A DNA stretch of 64,000 bases from Neurospora intermedia. Its lineage: Eukaryota > Ascomycota > Sordariomycetes > Sordariales > Sordariaceae. The notes under the pieces were generated by a model, which had not been told where the DNA came from, searched no databases, and was given only the letters and a program-made list of their open reading frames with translations. This document shows positions 1 to 10,644 of this stretch, piece by piece. The position numbers and the translations under genes are program-made. The stretch covers positions 1,612,001 through 1,676,000 of the forward strand of contig BTPP01000005.1 in assembly GCA_037102815.1 (NCBI GenBank). Direction: 5' to 3'. Each line of letters opens with the position of its first letter. Position 1 is the stretch's first letter.

Positions 1-669
1 TGAAAATCGGTATGATGATTGGTGACCTTAGAGCGAGAAAACGTACACTTCTTGTATTCTACTGTAGTCCTTGCTGAGAAGCGTTTCATCTAACCTAGTC
101 CTGCACAAAATAACGATCGATTTGCAGATTCACTGTGGTCAATGTACGAGCTAGGATAAGTACTACTGAAGATGGTATCTGCTCTCATTCGGACGGCATA
201 TGACAGAAATCTAGACCAAGGTCAAGTCTCTTCGAGAACATGTTTGATATTGGCGGTATTGTGCTTCTCCAGGATTACGTATCGCGCTGTGTTTGTACAA
301 CTCTGGCAAGTCAATGCACTGGCAAGGCGTTTGCGTTTAACCTCAAACTGATGGCAAAAGCATAGTAATGATAGAGCACTAGCTCAAAAGTGCTTCGAAG
401 ATTCGCTTTTGCATTCGGATGATCTTTCGGGTACCCAAGCTTTCTGTTGACCATATGCTCAACAGTACTCGATCAACCACCACCCTTGATCCCTTTACGT
501 CTCCTTTTCCCCTTGATAGCCGTGTTTGGCCTTACCGTCCCACTTACTGACTGGCTCGCGCCTCGCAGCACTCTCAATATTCCAACTTTATCCTTCCCTT
601 GACCCCTGAGTAAGCATCATCCTGTTTCATCAAAGTTAGCAGTGCACTCAACTACATCCTTGCCACGAA
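1..669. other. intergenic region downstream of pcf11
   Basis: No coding region or RNA gene is supported here. It lies 3' of the pcf11 stop codon and should hold that gene's 3' UTR. Composition is that of ordinary single-copy fungal DNA, with no sign of RIP. Confidence 0.5.
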
Positions 670-3251
670 CTAGAGACTTACCTCAGCCTTCCTCTTCCTT
701 CCCCCAAATCCGTTCTCCCCGCCCATGCTCATTATTCCATTGTCACCACCATCTCCGGGCCCAACACCGCCACCAACACTGCCATTTACCTCCTTATGGC
801 AACTGGCATGATACACCCTCTCGCCTACTTTCGTGGCGTCCATCCACACCCACTCCTGCGCCTCATCAAGCCACTTCATCTCGAATCTTTCCTGGCAGAT
901 GGGGCACATGTTATTGACTTTGGCGGAATCCTCGGGAACGGGGATGTAGTCGAGACCGCCCCTTTTGCCTCCCTTTCTACCACCGCCGTGACCGGGCATG
1001 GCTTTCCCGCCACCATGACCTCCCGAATGATCAGCACCCATGATGCCACCACCTGGGTACAGAGAGTTGGGGTTATAAGAATTATTGAAGCTCGCCTCGG
1101 GGTCATAATCATCCTCATCCTCATCCACATTATCATCATAGTTGAGTGTATCCTGACCCGGCACACCTCCACCACGACTACCATAACCACCGGCACCACC
1201 ACCACCAGAAGTAGTATCAGAACGGTGACCGTGATCAGAATCAATCGCTTCCAACGAGTTCACCCAATCTGACTGCTCCACCCACCAGGACCGGTGCTGC
1301 CCGCGTCGCTCTGCGTCCGTCACCCGCTGGTGCACCCGGAAGTGCCAGTCCATGTGCGCTGTCTTCTTGCGCCGGCCTTCCTCGTCGGTGCCGAACCGCC
1401 GGCCGCACTGTGTGCAGGGGGGGCCGAGGTCTTCGTGGAGTCGGTTGATGAGTTGTGGGCCGCGGTACTGTTTGAGGGTATAGGTCCAGGCGGCGGCCGG
1501 GGCGGCGGCGGGTGCTGTTGCTACGGGAGCGGGAGCAGCGGGAGTGGCGCCGGACAGAAGACCGGATTGTCGAAGCATGGCAAGTAATGCTGATGGGTTG
1601 GACACTGGTGCTGGCGGTGCGGCCGCGGGAACGGTGGGAGGAGCGGAAGCTGCGGGCTTAGGAGCCTCGAGAGGTGGTGGTGCTGCCGGGCCCACTGTTG
1701 GTGTTTGTGATCGAAGGACAGCCGCGATGACGGGTGGCAAGGCTGCCAGACTACCAGCAGCAGCAGCGGGAACCGGAGTAGGAGCTCCAGCTACCGGTGG
1801 TACAGCCGGTGGTGGTATCGGTGTCGCGATGGGAGGCTGTGGCGTGCCTGTCTGTGATGGTGTAGGGGTAGCAGACTTTCGGGTAGCACCAGCCAGCAAG
1901 GCGGCGAGAGCGCCTTGCCCGAACAAAGAGTCTATCGAGAGGGCACCTCCGGCACCAGCACTCGGACCCGCCACGGCCGAGGCAGAAGGAGGACGCCCCC
2001 CTGGTACTTGAGGAGGAGGAACAGCACCGGGCATGACCGGAGGTGTTGGGGTAGTGGTGTATGGGACGGGATATTGAAGAGGCGCGGCGGCGACAGGAGC
2101 AATGCCAGTAGCAGCAGCAGCAGCAGCAGCAGCAGAGGCGGCAGTAGCAGCGCTGCGCATGTTTACGGACAGTTCAGTGATCTTTTCTTTCACGAGCATT
2201 AACTGCTCCTGCGGCACGTCTGGCCTCTGAATCAAGGTCTGCAGATCCAGCAAGGCCTTCAGTCTAGTTTGTTTACCTACGTCCAGCGGATCTCGCGCAA
2301 ACTCGGCCCTCTCAGCAACGATGAGCTGCTGGATATCGTCTCTTAACCTCTCTATGCTTATACCCTGGTGAGGAACTTGGGGCTGGTGATAGGGGGCTCC
2401 ATACGGAGGCTGGGTGGTGGCGCGAGGAGGAAGCACATCGGGACCCTGGGAGTGTTGTTAGTATCAATGCACGATAGAAATCGAACAAGAAAGACAGGGG
2501 TAACATACGTTATGAGGGCGCATAGGAAAGGCCGCGTTTCCTCCGTGCGGCGGCATATGTCCGTTAGGAGGCGGATATTGCTGTCCTGGTTGTTGTGTCG
2601 CTGGTCGAACGTTTGGAGGAGTTGGCGTATCTCTGTGAGGAGGGGCTGGGGGACGGGCTCCGCGGAGCATATACTGCTGCCCTTGGAAACTGCTCTGGTT
2701 GACTTGCAGGGCAACATTCTTGGCCGCGATCAGGGCGTTCTCGATCGGTTTGACCACCTCGGGAGGGAACACGGGCTTCGTGGATATCGAGCCCGGTACT
2801 GGCTCCTTCCAGGTCTTCAGCATCTCGTCCATCTTCCGCCTGGTTGGGTTGTCGACTTTGGTGTAGGCGCCCATGAAGATGGAGTAGAGCTTGGGCCCAA
2901 AGTACAGGGCGTATGGTGTCGGGACATTCTTGACCACCGAGTCGAGCACGTAGAGGGCCGGTAGGGTTCGAGGAGGTGGGACCTAGGTAAAGTATCAGAC
3001 ACATGCATCTTCTGAGGAAGTGGCGTTGCTCATAGGTCTCGGTTGTCTCTGCCTTGGGCCAAAACCGTCGCGGTGGATAGGCGGCATACCTTTTTGATGT
3101 GGTTTGTCAAGACCTCAGCAATGGCCAAACCATGGTGGGCGTTCTCTCGCGCAATATTCGTCAAAGTCGCAATCTCTATCCTTGAGTTTACGGTCAAGTC
3201 CTCCAGGGCCTGCCGATAGTCCTCAGCAACATCAGCGGCGTCGTCGGCCAT
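670..3251 (-). CDS. pcf11: Pcf11, CID-domain mRNA 3'-end processing factor
   Basis: Three exons on the minus strand: 3251-3090, 2982-2509 and 2445-670, giving about 803 residues. Exon 1 and the start of exon 2 encode a CTD-interacting domain (CID, residues about 8-130; landmarks LYVLDSVVKN and YFGPKLYSIFMGAY), the fold that binds the phosphorylated RNA polymerase II tail. A Pro/Gln/Ala-rich middle follows, including an Ala run from a GCN repeat near 2110-2150. The C-terminal third has two Cys/His modules: CTQCGRRF with HMDWHFRVH near residue 555, and CPICQERF with YHASCH near 725-770. These flank the CLP1-binding region in the family. Pcf11 belongs to cleavage factor IA and couples cleavage/polyadenylation to transcription termination in the nucleus. 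Starting at MADDAAD skips an in-frame ATG five codons upstream, because family members start close to the CID. The Gly-rich C-terminal spacer is longer than in yeast. Confidence 0.93.
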
Positions 3252-4731
3252 TGTTGAAAGCGTCAACGGATACTAGGTACCGCCGCAGACGTGGAACAAG
3301 GAGACAGACGCAGGGTCGCGCCAACTAATGATAGACCTTTTTTTTGGATTCTTGGTTTGTGTTTTTCGCAGCAAAGTGCTTGCGCGAAAGGGAATACACC
3401 ACCACACAGAGATATGCTCAAACTGGCCCAAGTCTTTTTTTTCTCCTGGCCTTCAGGGAAGTTTGAAGGCGGTAGAGGCAGATAGTTTATCTTCTACCAG
3501 AAGTCACGACTTGATCAATGTGTGCGTTGTCTTGTTTTGTGTTGTCCTTGCTTTTTTCCCCCCCAAAGCGCAATCCTCCACGGCCTGCCTCTATTGATGT
3601 GTCACCCCGACCACGATCGACGCACCATTCGAAGCGTGCTCTTTGTAGTCAATGTTTGTCGGTATACAATTCTCTAGATGGCTGTCAAGAGGCGGCAAGT
3701 TGCAAAAGTGGCGCGAAGAGAACAGCAGAACAACAAAACGGAGGAGCAAAGACCGTCAGATGGATGAGCCGAGATAGCGTGGTGATTCGGTGGTGATGGG
3801 CGGGTGAAGGTTGCTGAACGGGTGATTCTTTTGACGGGTCAATTCGAAGAGGCCTTTGTCCTCTTAGCTGTGGATTGTCGAGGGAACAGCGGGAGACCAG
3901 ACACTTGTCGCGGTTTATGTACGATTTTCTTGGATTTACAGTTTCGAGTTGCAAGTGGAAGGAGGGCGAGAAGATTGGTGACGAGAAGAAGTCGCTCCTC
4001 CCGTCCTCGCAATCCAGGTTGCTTTGTCTGCAAAGGGTGGACACTGGAGCCACTGCAGGCCAAGAAGTGCGTGAATGTGCTTTTGCAATACCTAGTGTGC
4101 TCACTAGAGGTACCGACAATAGCCTGCCGCGATACGGTTGCACAAAAGGTACGTACTGTGTAGCTTATCGGTATGCACAGGCCACCGTTGCTTGGGCTTA
4201 TCAGACCATAGCAGCCCGGGCCCGACGTTGGTTTCTTCTTTCACATTCACTATCGCAAGCTGGATTCATCCATGTTCACCATCACGCCTCCATGGGCTAA
4301 ATGCAGGTCCTCGACTGAACTGAGTGCAGACTGACTTCGGTTGTTCTTCCAATCTTGGATCTCATAACGTATTCTTTTTCGTTTTCGTGATGCGATGACG
4401 CATACTTATCTTAATACATTTCACCACCTTTTCCCACATTATTAGCTTTCTCCCTTTTCGTGAGTCGTATCCCCTTTCGGAAATGAACCATTAACTGTGT
4501 ATTCTCAATTCTTCGTCATGATGGCACCTGGGCCAAGAATACAAAAACGCCTTGACCATATGCAGAATCTCTCATACTGGGTATTTTCAAAGGAATAAAA
4601 ATGAAAAGAACAGTGGAAAGGAAAAAAGAAGAAAAAAATGCCAGCTATCTACAGAAGTCCGTCGCTCATATCCCAGCCCATCCCAGCCCATCTCAAATTG
4701 TACGACCCACCATCACTCAACCCACCGACCC
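3252..4731. other. intergenic region: pcf11 promoter and 3' side of the membrane-protein gene
   Basis: No gene is supported. The left part is the promoter and 5' leader of pcf11. The right part is the 3' flank of the minus-strand membrane-protein gene ending at 4732. It contains a purine-rich stretch near 4594-4640 and a short repeat of CCCAGCCCAT at 4672-4692. Open frames here are short, lack family features and overlap on both strands. Confidence 0.5.
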
Positions 4732-5874
4732 TTAGAACCGGGACATGTTTGCATCACTGTACAGACTCGGGCTCCTCCTACCGCCATTGTAGTAAGGGTG
4801 TAGCACAGTTGGCGGTCTCTGGACGTTTGGCGAGACGGGGCTGGAACGGTCATTCTGGGGCGGAGGGCTGTTGTTTCTTCCTGCGCCAGTGTTGATAGGG
4901 AAGCGCCCGCCACTGTTTCTGCGGTTGCTGCGGAAGCTGTCGCCGCGTTCGAGGTCGACATTATGATCACCAGATCGCTTGCTGTCCGCGTTCATCTGAG
5001 GAGTGGGCGCCACCACCCCGACGCTGGGGATGGGATCGCTGATGACGGGGAACCTGCCGGATTTGCGAAAGTTTTTGGGAAAGGCCGCCCTAGTCCATCT
5101 GTGCGCCCGCGCCTTGAAGGTGTTGTCCAGCTCCGGCTGCTCTTGCTCCTGCACCACCGGGGGGTAGTAGTGGTCGTTCACCGCCGGTGGCAGATCCTCG
5201 GGGTAGCCGCTCTGGCTGCTGTAGTAGTCAGGGAATGGGTCCTGCTTCTCGATGATGCCCTTAGCTTGGTCACCGTGGCTGCGGATCATTCTGGCCGTGA
5301 TTCGTCTTCTGATCTTGCCCTCGCCTTCAGAAGTGTTGAAGATGAGCGACGCGACGACGTTGAAGACGCCGAAAGTGAGGGAGAGGATGCCCGAGGCGAG
5401 TACGAGGCGCCACATGGCGAGTCCGAGGTTGTCCATGGAGTAGGCCGGTTTGACTAGGTCGCCCATGATGGCGCAGCCCATGACGACCATGGCTAGACCG
5501 AGCCATACCAGTGAATGAGTCGGACATAGGACAGGCCAGCTCCTGGCAAAGAATCCTCTGAACGACCTAATGTTTAACTCGGAGATGAAGAGAAAGATGG
5601 CGACGGCGAAGACGAAGAAGTGGGAAGCCGAGTCGAAAAAGTCGAAGCGTCCACCAAGACATGAGAGTACAATCATGATCCAAGAGGACGCCATGGCCAT
5701 GGCGAGGCCGATGAGGGTGAGAGCTCGAAGTCCATTGAGGACTAGGTAGCCGGTACCTTTGATCGTAGGAAGCATTTTGGGCTCCTCGTATTCGAATGCT
5801 GATTCTGGGTTCGGGTCAGTCCTGTCTGGTACAGGAAACTGGTTCTCGCCGTTGTGCTGCTCGTGTTCATGCAT
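4732..5874 (-). CDS. four-TM fungal integral membrane protein (DUF7598-like)
   Basis: Intronless, 380 residues. Four hydrophobic segments are clear at about residues 42-70, 80-100, 117-138 and 150-176. They are followed by a hydrophilic cytosolic-type tail of about 200 residues, rich in Pro, Ser, Asn and Arg and probably disordered. The N-terminus (about 35 residues) is acidic and polar with no signal peptide, so segment 1 should act as an internal signal anchor. The layout of four TM helices plus a long disordered tail matches a family of uncharacterised ascomycete membrane proteins. The family name is from memory and was not checked. No enzymatic motif is visible and I do not propose a function. 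The start is the first ATG in the frame (5872-5874). Confidence 0.82.
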   Translation of the reverse strand: MHEHEQHNGENQFPVPDRTDPNPESAFEYEEPKMLPTIKGTGYLVLNGLRALTLIGLAMAMASSWIMIVLSCLGGRFDFFDSASHFFVFAVAIFLFISELNIRSFRGFFARSWPVLCPTHSLVWLGLAMVVMGCAIMGDLVKPAYSMDNLGLAMWRLVLASGILSLTFGVFNVVASLIFNTSEGEGKIRRRITARMIRSHGDQAKGIIEKQDPFPDYYSSQSGYPEDLPPAVNDHYYPPVVQEQEQPELDNTFKARAHRWTRAAFPKNFRKSGRFPVISDPIPSVGVVAPTPQMNADSKRSGDHNVDLERGDSFRSNRRNSGGRFPINTGAGRNNSPPPQNDRSSPVSPNVQRPPTVLHPYYNGGRRSPSLYSDANMSRF

Positions 5875-8116
5875 ATTGACTCACAATGAATGTCTAGATG
5901 AGACCGCTATCGTAGCCTCTGACCTGCAGATTGCTATTTTTGTGGTTTTTTTCTGAAGACGTATCTGGCAAGCAGATGTTTTGGCGGTGGTCTTCTTTTA
6001 TTTCTCTGTCGAAGAGTAGGAGAGAAGAGTCCGGGGGAGCAGGAAGGTAAGGAAAGGCGTAAGAAGTAAGTAGAGACCGTAGAGGTCTGGGTTCTATCGA
6101 GGATTTATGTAGCAATAAGGAATGAATGGCTAAGGATGGCCCATGGCCATTGTCTCCCAAGGACAATAGGGCTGCGGGAGGCTGAATAAAGAGAGCGAAT
6201 TGTTCATACGGATGAATGGGGAGCAGATGGGCCACACGCAATGAACACAATGAGGAGTCTACTGATATATCGGACGGCAGAGAAGGGACGCACATGCTCT
6301 TACAAAGGCAATGTTTCGTCGAACAATAGGATTCAATGATTGACGGTCCGGCACATGAATAGAACAGAGACGGCAAGGATCTGGGCCGTGAGTGTTTCTA
6401 GTGTTTCGCATGGGTCGCTTTTATCGAGGAAACTCTCATGACCAATGAAGCAGTAGGCGCTCAAGGAGTTAAGTCGTCCCACTTGGGATTTGGTTTTTTT
6501 TTGGACCGAGCCAAATGTGCGGTCCCGCGGGATGAGGGTTAGCAGACCAGTCAAATCTGCTCATCTCCAAGGTTCTCTTTCCTCTTATCTACCCTCGTCC
6601 AGTTTCCCCAGATATATGGCGAGCTAGGAATGGTTCCACGGCCTTGACGTTTGAGCCAGTCAATGGACGCAAGGCGGCTAAAAAAGACGTGCAGATCAAA
6701 TGCCATCCAATGCCCCTGCAGCCGCCTCTTTCAAGTGAGCATGCTTGCAAGGAAATGGCCAAGGATACATATCTTCCCAATAGTTGCCGGGGTCGATCTG
6801 GACAATGACTGAATCCATCTTCAAGTTGGGGTGAACTCGGCCGGTCGATTGGTTGACGGGTTTCGAGGCCCGTTTCAGATTTGCATGTAGCCTGGGACGT
6901 GGAAGTGCCTGCCCATTGTGCCCAAGCAGATGCTCCCGGATATGTAGCAGCAGAGGTTAGGAAAACAGATGCGAAAAGTTGTAAATCGATTTGGATTTCT
7001 TCTCACAGGTTACTAGTCATATGACAACATTTGGAGTTTGCAAAGCAACTGAACAGAGCGACTGTCCATGGATCGGCAGCGATGCATATACCATGTACAT
7101 GTACTGTAGTGTACACTATTTTCACGATTGTTCGGATACTGCCGAGGCGGCGCTAACAATGAATGCTTCATGTGGGTCCTTTCACTTTGAGCGTTCCTGA
7201 TCGTCCAAGATAGCGTTGACAGGATCTGGTATCAACCAAAAGATACCAAAATGTGGAAAGCACATATCAACCGCAAGAGGCTCAAATGTCCCGAATATAT
7301 CAGGCATGAGTTTCCAGGTTCCCGCATGACATTGATTGAGGTGGGTGTCGAGAAGGCTTCGTGAGTTGTGACTGCTCCCAATTCTACACTACCTTCCTAC
7401 TGTACCTTGCTTGCCCCAATGCACCTGGTGGCCCGTGCCTAACTACCGCAAACACCCTGCGGGTATCAGACTTACGTTCTCAGTAACTCGAACCCTGAGG
7501 TCATTTTTTTTTTTTTTTCCTTTGTGATAGAACTGAGCAATTGGCTCGTTTTGTCACTAGATTTGATATTCGAACAAATGCTGGGAAAACAGTTCGATGG
7601 AGTACAAGCCGAGAACAAGACTTGACTTCTCGCCGGGCTTACAGATTCCAGTACCCCGTGCTTACACCGCGATCATGACCCACCGCGCCCGATCCCTAGC
7701 GCAGAGGGAGAGGTGCCAGAGCGCAGCAGTGTCCTTTGCAAAGCTGAAAATTTGATTGGCCACCAGGTCGCGCCCTGACCACCAGGCCTTGTCCGACCCC
7801 AGCAGTCGAAGCGCCCAGAACCAAACTCTCTTTGAGTGGGTCCAGCACGGTGGCTCCCTCACCACTCAGCCTCGCACCTCGATCAATGCCTTGAAGTCTT
7901 CTCGGATCCCCTGACCACTCACTCAGCCAGTTTTCCAGTTTCTCCTCATCGCGCGATCCTCCAGGGAGCACAACAACCGCCCGACCGGGTCTACGGACTT
8001 CTGAAACGCTCCTTAACTTCTATTCTTCGACCTCGCCCTGCCTTTACCCGCACGCGCTACTTACGGCGTCTAATTTCTTCGCTTCGTCATCCACATACCG
8101 CCAACCGCCAAACACC
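5875..8116. other. intergenic region between divergent genes
   Basis: This is the shared upstream region of the membrane-protein gene (leftwards) and the SERF-like gene (rightwards). No coding region is supported; the open frames are short and without recognisable motifs. A T-run of about 15 lies near 7505-7520. Confidence 0.5.
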
Positions 8117-8508
8117 ATGTCCCGCGGTAACCAGCGCGAGAAGGCCCGTGAGGCTAACCTCAAGAAGCAAGCTGCTCAGGTATGAGTTCCCGATACCGAA
8201 AGATGACACTAATTAGGGGCTTTGCTAATGTCCGCCCTTCTCCCTCCAATAGAAGAAGGTCAACACCAAGAGCGGCACTGAGATGCAGCGCGATAAGGAA
8301 GCTGTCGCCGCCCTCATGAGGGCCAAGCAGGCGGCCGGTAAGTTCTATCCACTTGGTGTCCAGGTTATTTCTGCCCATTATGACGCAAATTTGTCATCTC
8401 CACGATCAACGCCATCGCACTCGAGCCCCTTCTTTACTCCCTTGCTGACTCTCTTTCTCCTACTTAGCCGATGCGAAGAGGGCTGCTGAGGCTGCCAAGA
8501 AGAAATAA
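8117..8508 (+). CDS. SERF/4F5-like small basic protein
   Basis: Three exons, 8117-8179, 8253-8337 and 8468-8508, encode 62 residues. It starts MSRGNQREKAREANLKK, the 4F5/SERF N-terminal signature (a G-N-Q-R-E-x-A-R-x-K/N pattern), and ends in an Ala/Lys helix, AAEAAKKK. SERF proteins are small, highly charged and largely disordered. They bind nucleic acids and change amyloid formation in animals, and a yeast homologue is known. Introns are 72 and 130 bp with GTATGA and GTAAGT donors, and the reading frame closes exactly across both. It is too short to stand out as a single open frame. I am confident of the family and less so of any cellular role. Confidence 0.9.
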
Positions 8509-9334
8509 ATGGCCATTTCAAACAGTCCAACTACCCACGTGGTTGGAGGAGATACGAATCTGATCAACGGGAACTCGTCTTTCTCGCTGCGCGATTATCT
8601 TTATTTACCTCATCCCCATAGTCGACGGCGACTATGAGCAGTTGCGGGAATGCCCCCGTGTCTATGAGACCGGGATCGGTCTTTCCATCCATATTTATAC
8701 CGTTCGGAGTGTTTTACGGCGTCACAGACCAGGGAGGAAGACTCGGGGAGTATCTTGATTTATTGGAGCAAAGCTTGGGCATTCATGGCGTGAGCGTGGG
8801 AATACCATCTTGAATTAACACATTTTCTTGGAAGCATCATTAAATCCGGAACGCTTTTCTTCCGTGTGGGGCCGACGCATGCTCGGTCGGCTACGGTTGT
8901 CCTTATCACTGTTTTGCATGTGCGCAAACTGGCTTGTCAGACTTCTGTCCTTTGGCTGACCTCAGCATTGCAGCTCCTTTGTTGATTCTTACGGCATTTG
9001 AGAAACAAGGTAAGGACAGCGGCGGGATAACATTTCGCGGTGAAGAAGATTATTAATGTGTGGGACGCTTCAAGCGACAGCCATTCATGACCAAGTTATA
9101 GGTATCCAACCGTAATCCTGTCCCTTGCCCCTTCATGCGATCAACTCGCAAACAATGTCCCAGCCAGAAAGGCGTGCTTCAAGGTATTGCCATGATTAGC
9201 ACGGTCAAGAAAAGCTAAAGTATACAAGTAGCATCTTTGATACTACAGAAAAAGAACATGGCATTCCCTTCTCTATCGCTGACTTTCTCTAAAACGCTTC
9301 AGGCATCAGATGCTCACGTCCAAGGTGTGTATGC
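8509..9334. other. intergenic region between convergent genes
   Basis: This holds the 3' flanks of the SERF-like gene (+) and the cupredoxin-like gene (-). Nothing else is recognisable. Confidence 0.5.
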
Positions 9335-10644
9335 TTAAGCAGCAGGAGCACCAAGAGCCATGGCTCTAGGAATCGAACCTTGGATGATGTCAGTTTTTAG
9401 TCACGGAATCGAGGTGCAGGCGAACTACTCACCACCTACGCCACCAAAGGCGTTCACACCCTGGGCCGCAACATTGGGGAAGGAACCGGCAGCGCAAGAG
9501 ACGGCGCATACGCACGAGCCGTCCGCGGCAACCTGGCCAACACCAGTCACAATGTTTCCGGTTGCTTGGGCCGCACCACCAGCCACGGCTGTTGCAGTGG
9601 TATCACCGCCAACGGTTGCGGAAGGAGCAGCGGGAGGAGCAGCGGAAGCACTACCGCCGGTGATGCCACTGTCCGTGCCAGTGCCGTTCTGCGCAATGGC
9701 CTGGGCTTGGAATTGAGCGTGGGTCTTTTGGGCAGTAGGGTTAATGGAAAAGACCATGCCCTTGCCGCAGTGGTTTGCTTGGCGGCAGTAGAACCCTGTG
9801 AGGGGGTTAGCAAAACCATTAAATCGAGGAGTGGAAAAAGAGGAGAAAGAAAATAGAGAAAAACACATGGGGAAACCTTACAAAGAGGCGTATCAACCAT
9901 GACCTGCATAGCGACCTGCGGCGGAGGGTTGACGGTGTTGTTGAGATTAGCCTGGAAACCCGAGTCCATGCCTCCAGGGAGCGCCACGCAGGGTTTATCA
10001 AAGGCCGACTGCGTCACGGTGTGGTTCTGGCTGAGGAAGGTGAAGATGACGGTATCGCCCACGGCCGCCTTCGTCTGCGCCGGGCTAAAGGCCAGACCTT
10101 GCGGTCCGCCGACGGTGACGGTGTGCGTGGCGGCTCCGCCTGCCGGGGCAGCGACGCCGGCGGGCTGAGTGGGAGTGGCCGGAGCGGCCGAGGGTACGTC
10201 AGACGCAGGAGCGGTGCTGGCTATCGCCGTCGCGTCGGCGCCACCGGCGGCACCGTTGACTACCGTCGCGGCTTGGGTGGCGGTCACGGTGACGGTCTTT
10301 TCCGAGTTGATAATGGTGGTAACGGATCCACCACCTAGGTTGACCCAGAGGAGGTTGAGCTGAGCGTTGAGGCCTGCGGTGAGACCGATGAGCTTGGCAA
10401 GTTCGGCAATTTCTTGCTCTGTTGCTTTCTTGGAGTCTTTCCCGTTGTTCTTGTCCTTGTTATCCTTGTTGTCCTTGCTGCCATTGGCGTTGGCGTTGTT
10501 GTTGTTTTGGTTGTCGTTGCCCTTGTCACGAACCTCGAGAGCAATGTCTCCTCGGCGGACACCGGGGTAAACGTTGTGAGCAACCTTTCCGAGAGCGAAT
10601 GGGGCCATGCTCAGAGCGGCCAAAACTGCTGTCGTAACCTTCAT
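9335..10644 (-). CDS. secreted cupredoxin-like, Ala/Gly-rich protein
   Basis: Three exons, 10644-9882, 9795-9433 and 9378-9335, encode about 389 residues. A signal peptide is evident (MKVTTAVLAALSMAPFALG). Next come a short mature N-terminus, an unusual Asn/Asp/Lys-rich linker (residues about 42-72), a predicted helical stretch (ATEQEIAELAKLIGL) and a Thr/Val/Ala spacer. A single plastocyanin/cupredoxin-like domain follows, with NHTVTQSAF near its middle and WFYCRQANHCGKGM at its end. The W of that motif is rebuilt exactly across intron 1, which supports the splice. The C-terminal 90 residues are Ala/Gly/Thr-rich, with a small Cys cluster (CVCAVSCAAG). In the family such proteins are extracellular or wall-linked; copper binding is often untested. 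The terminal residues are only weakly hydrophobic, so a GPI anchor is uncertain. Confidence 0.88.

Noticed and set aside
796-2011. Plus-strand open frames over pcf11
   Set aside because: Antisense shadows of the low-complexity Pro/Ala/Gly parts of Pcf11.
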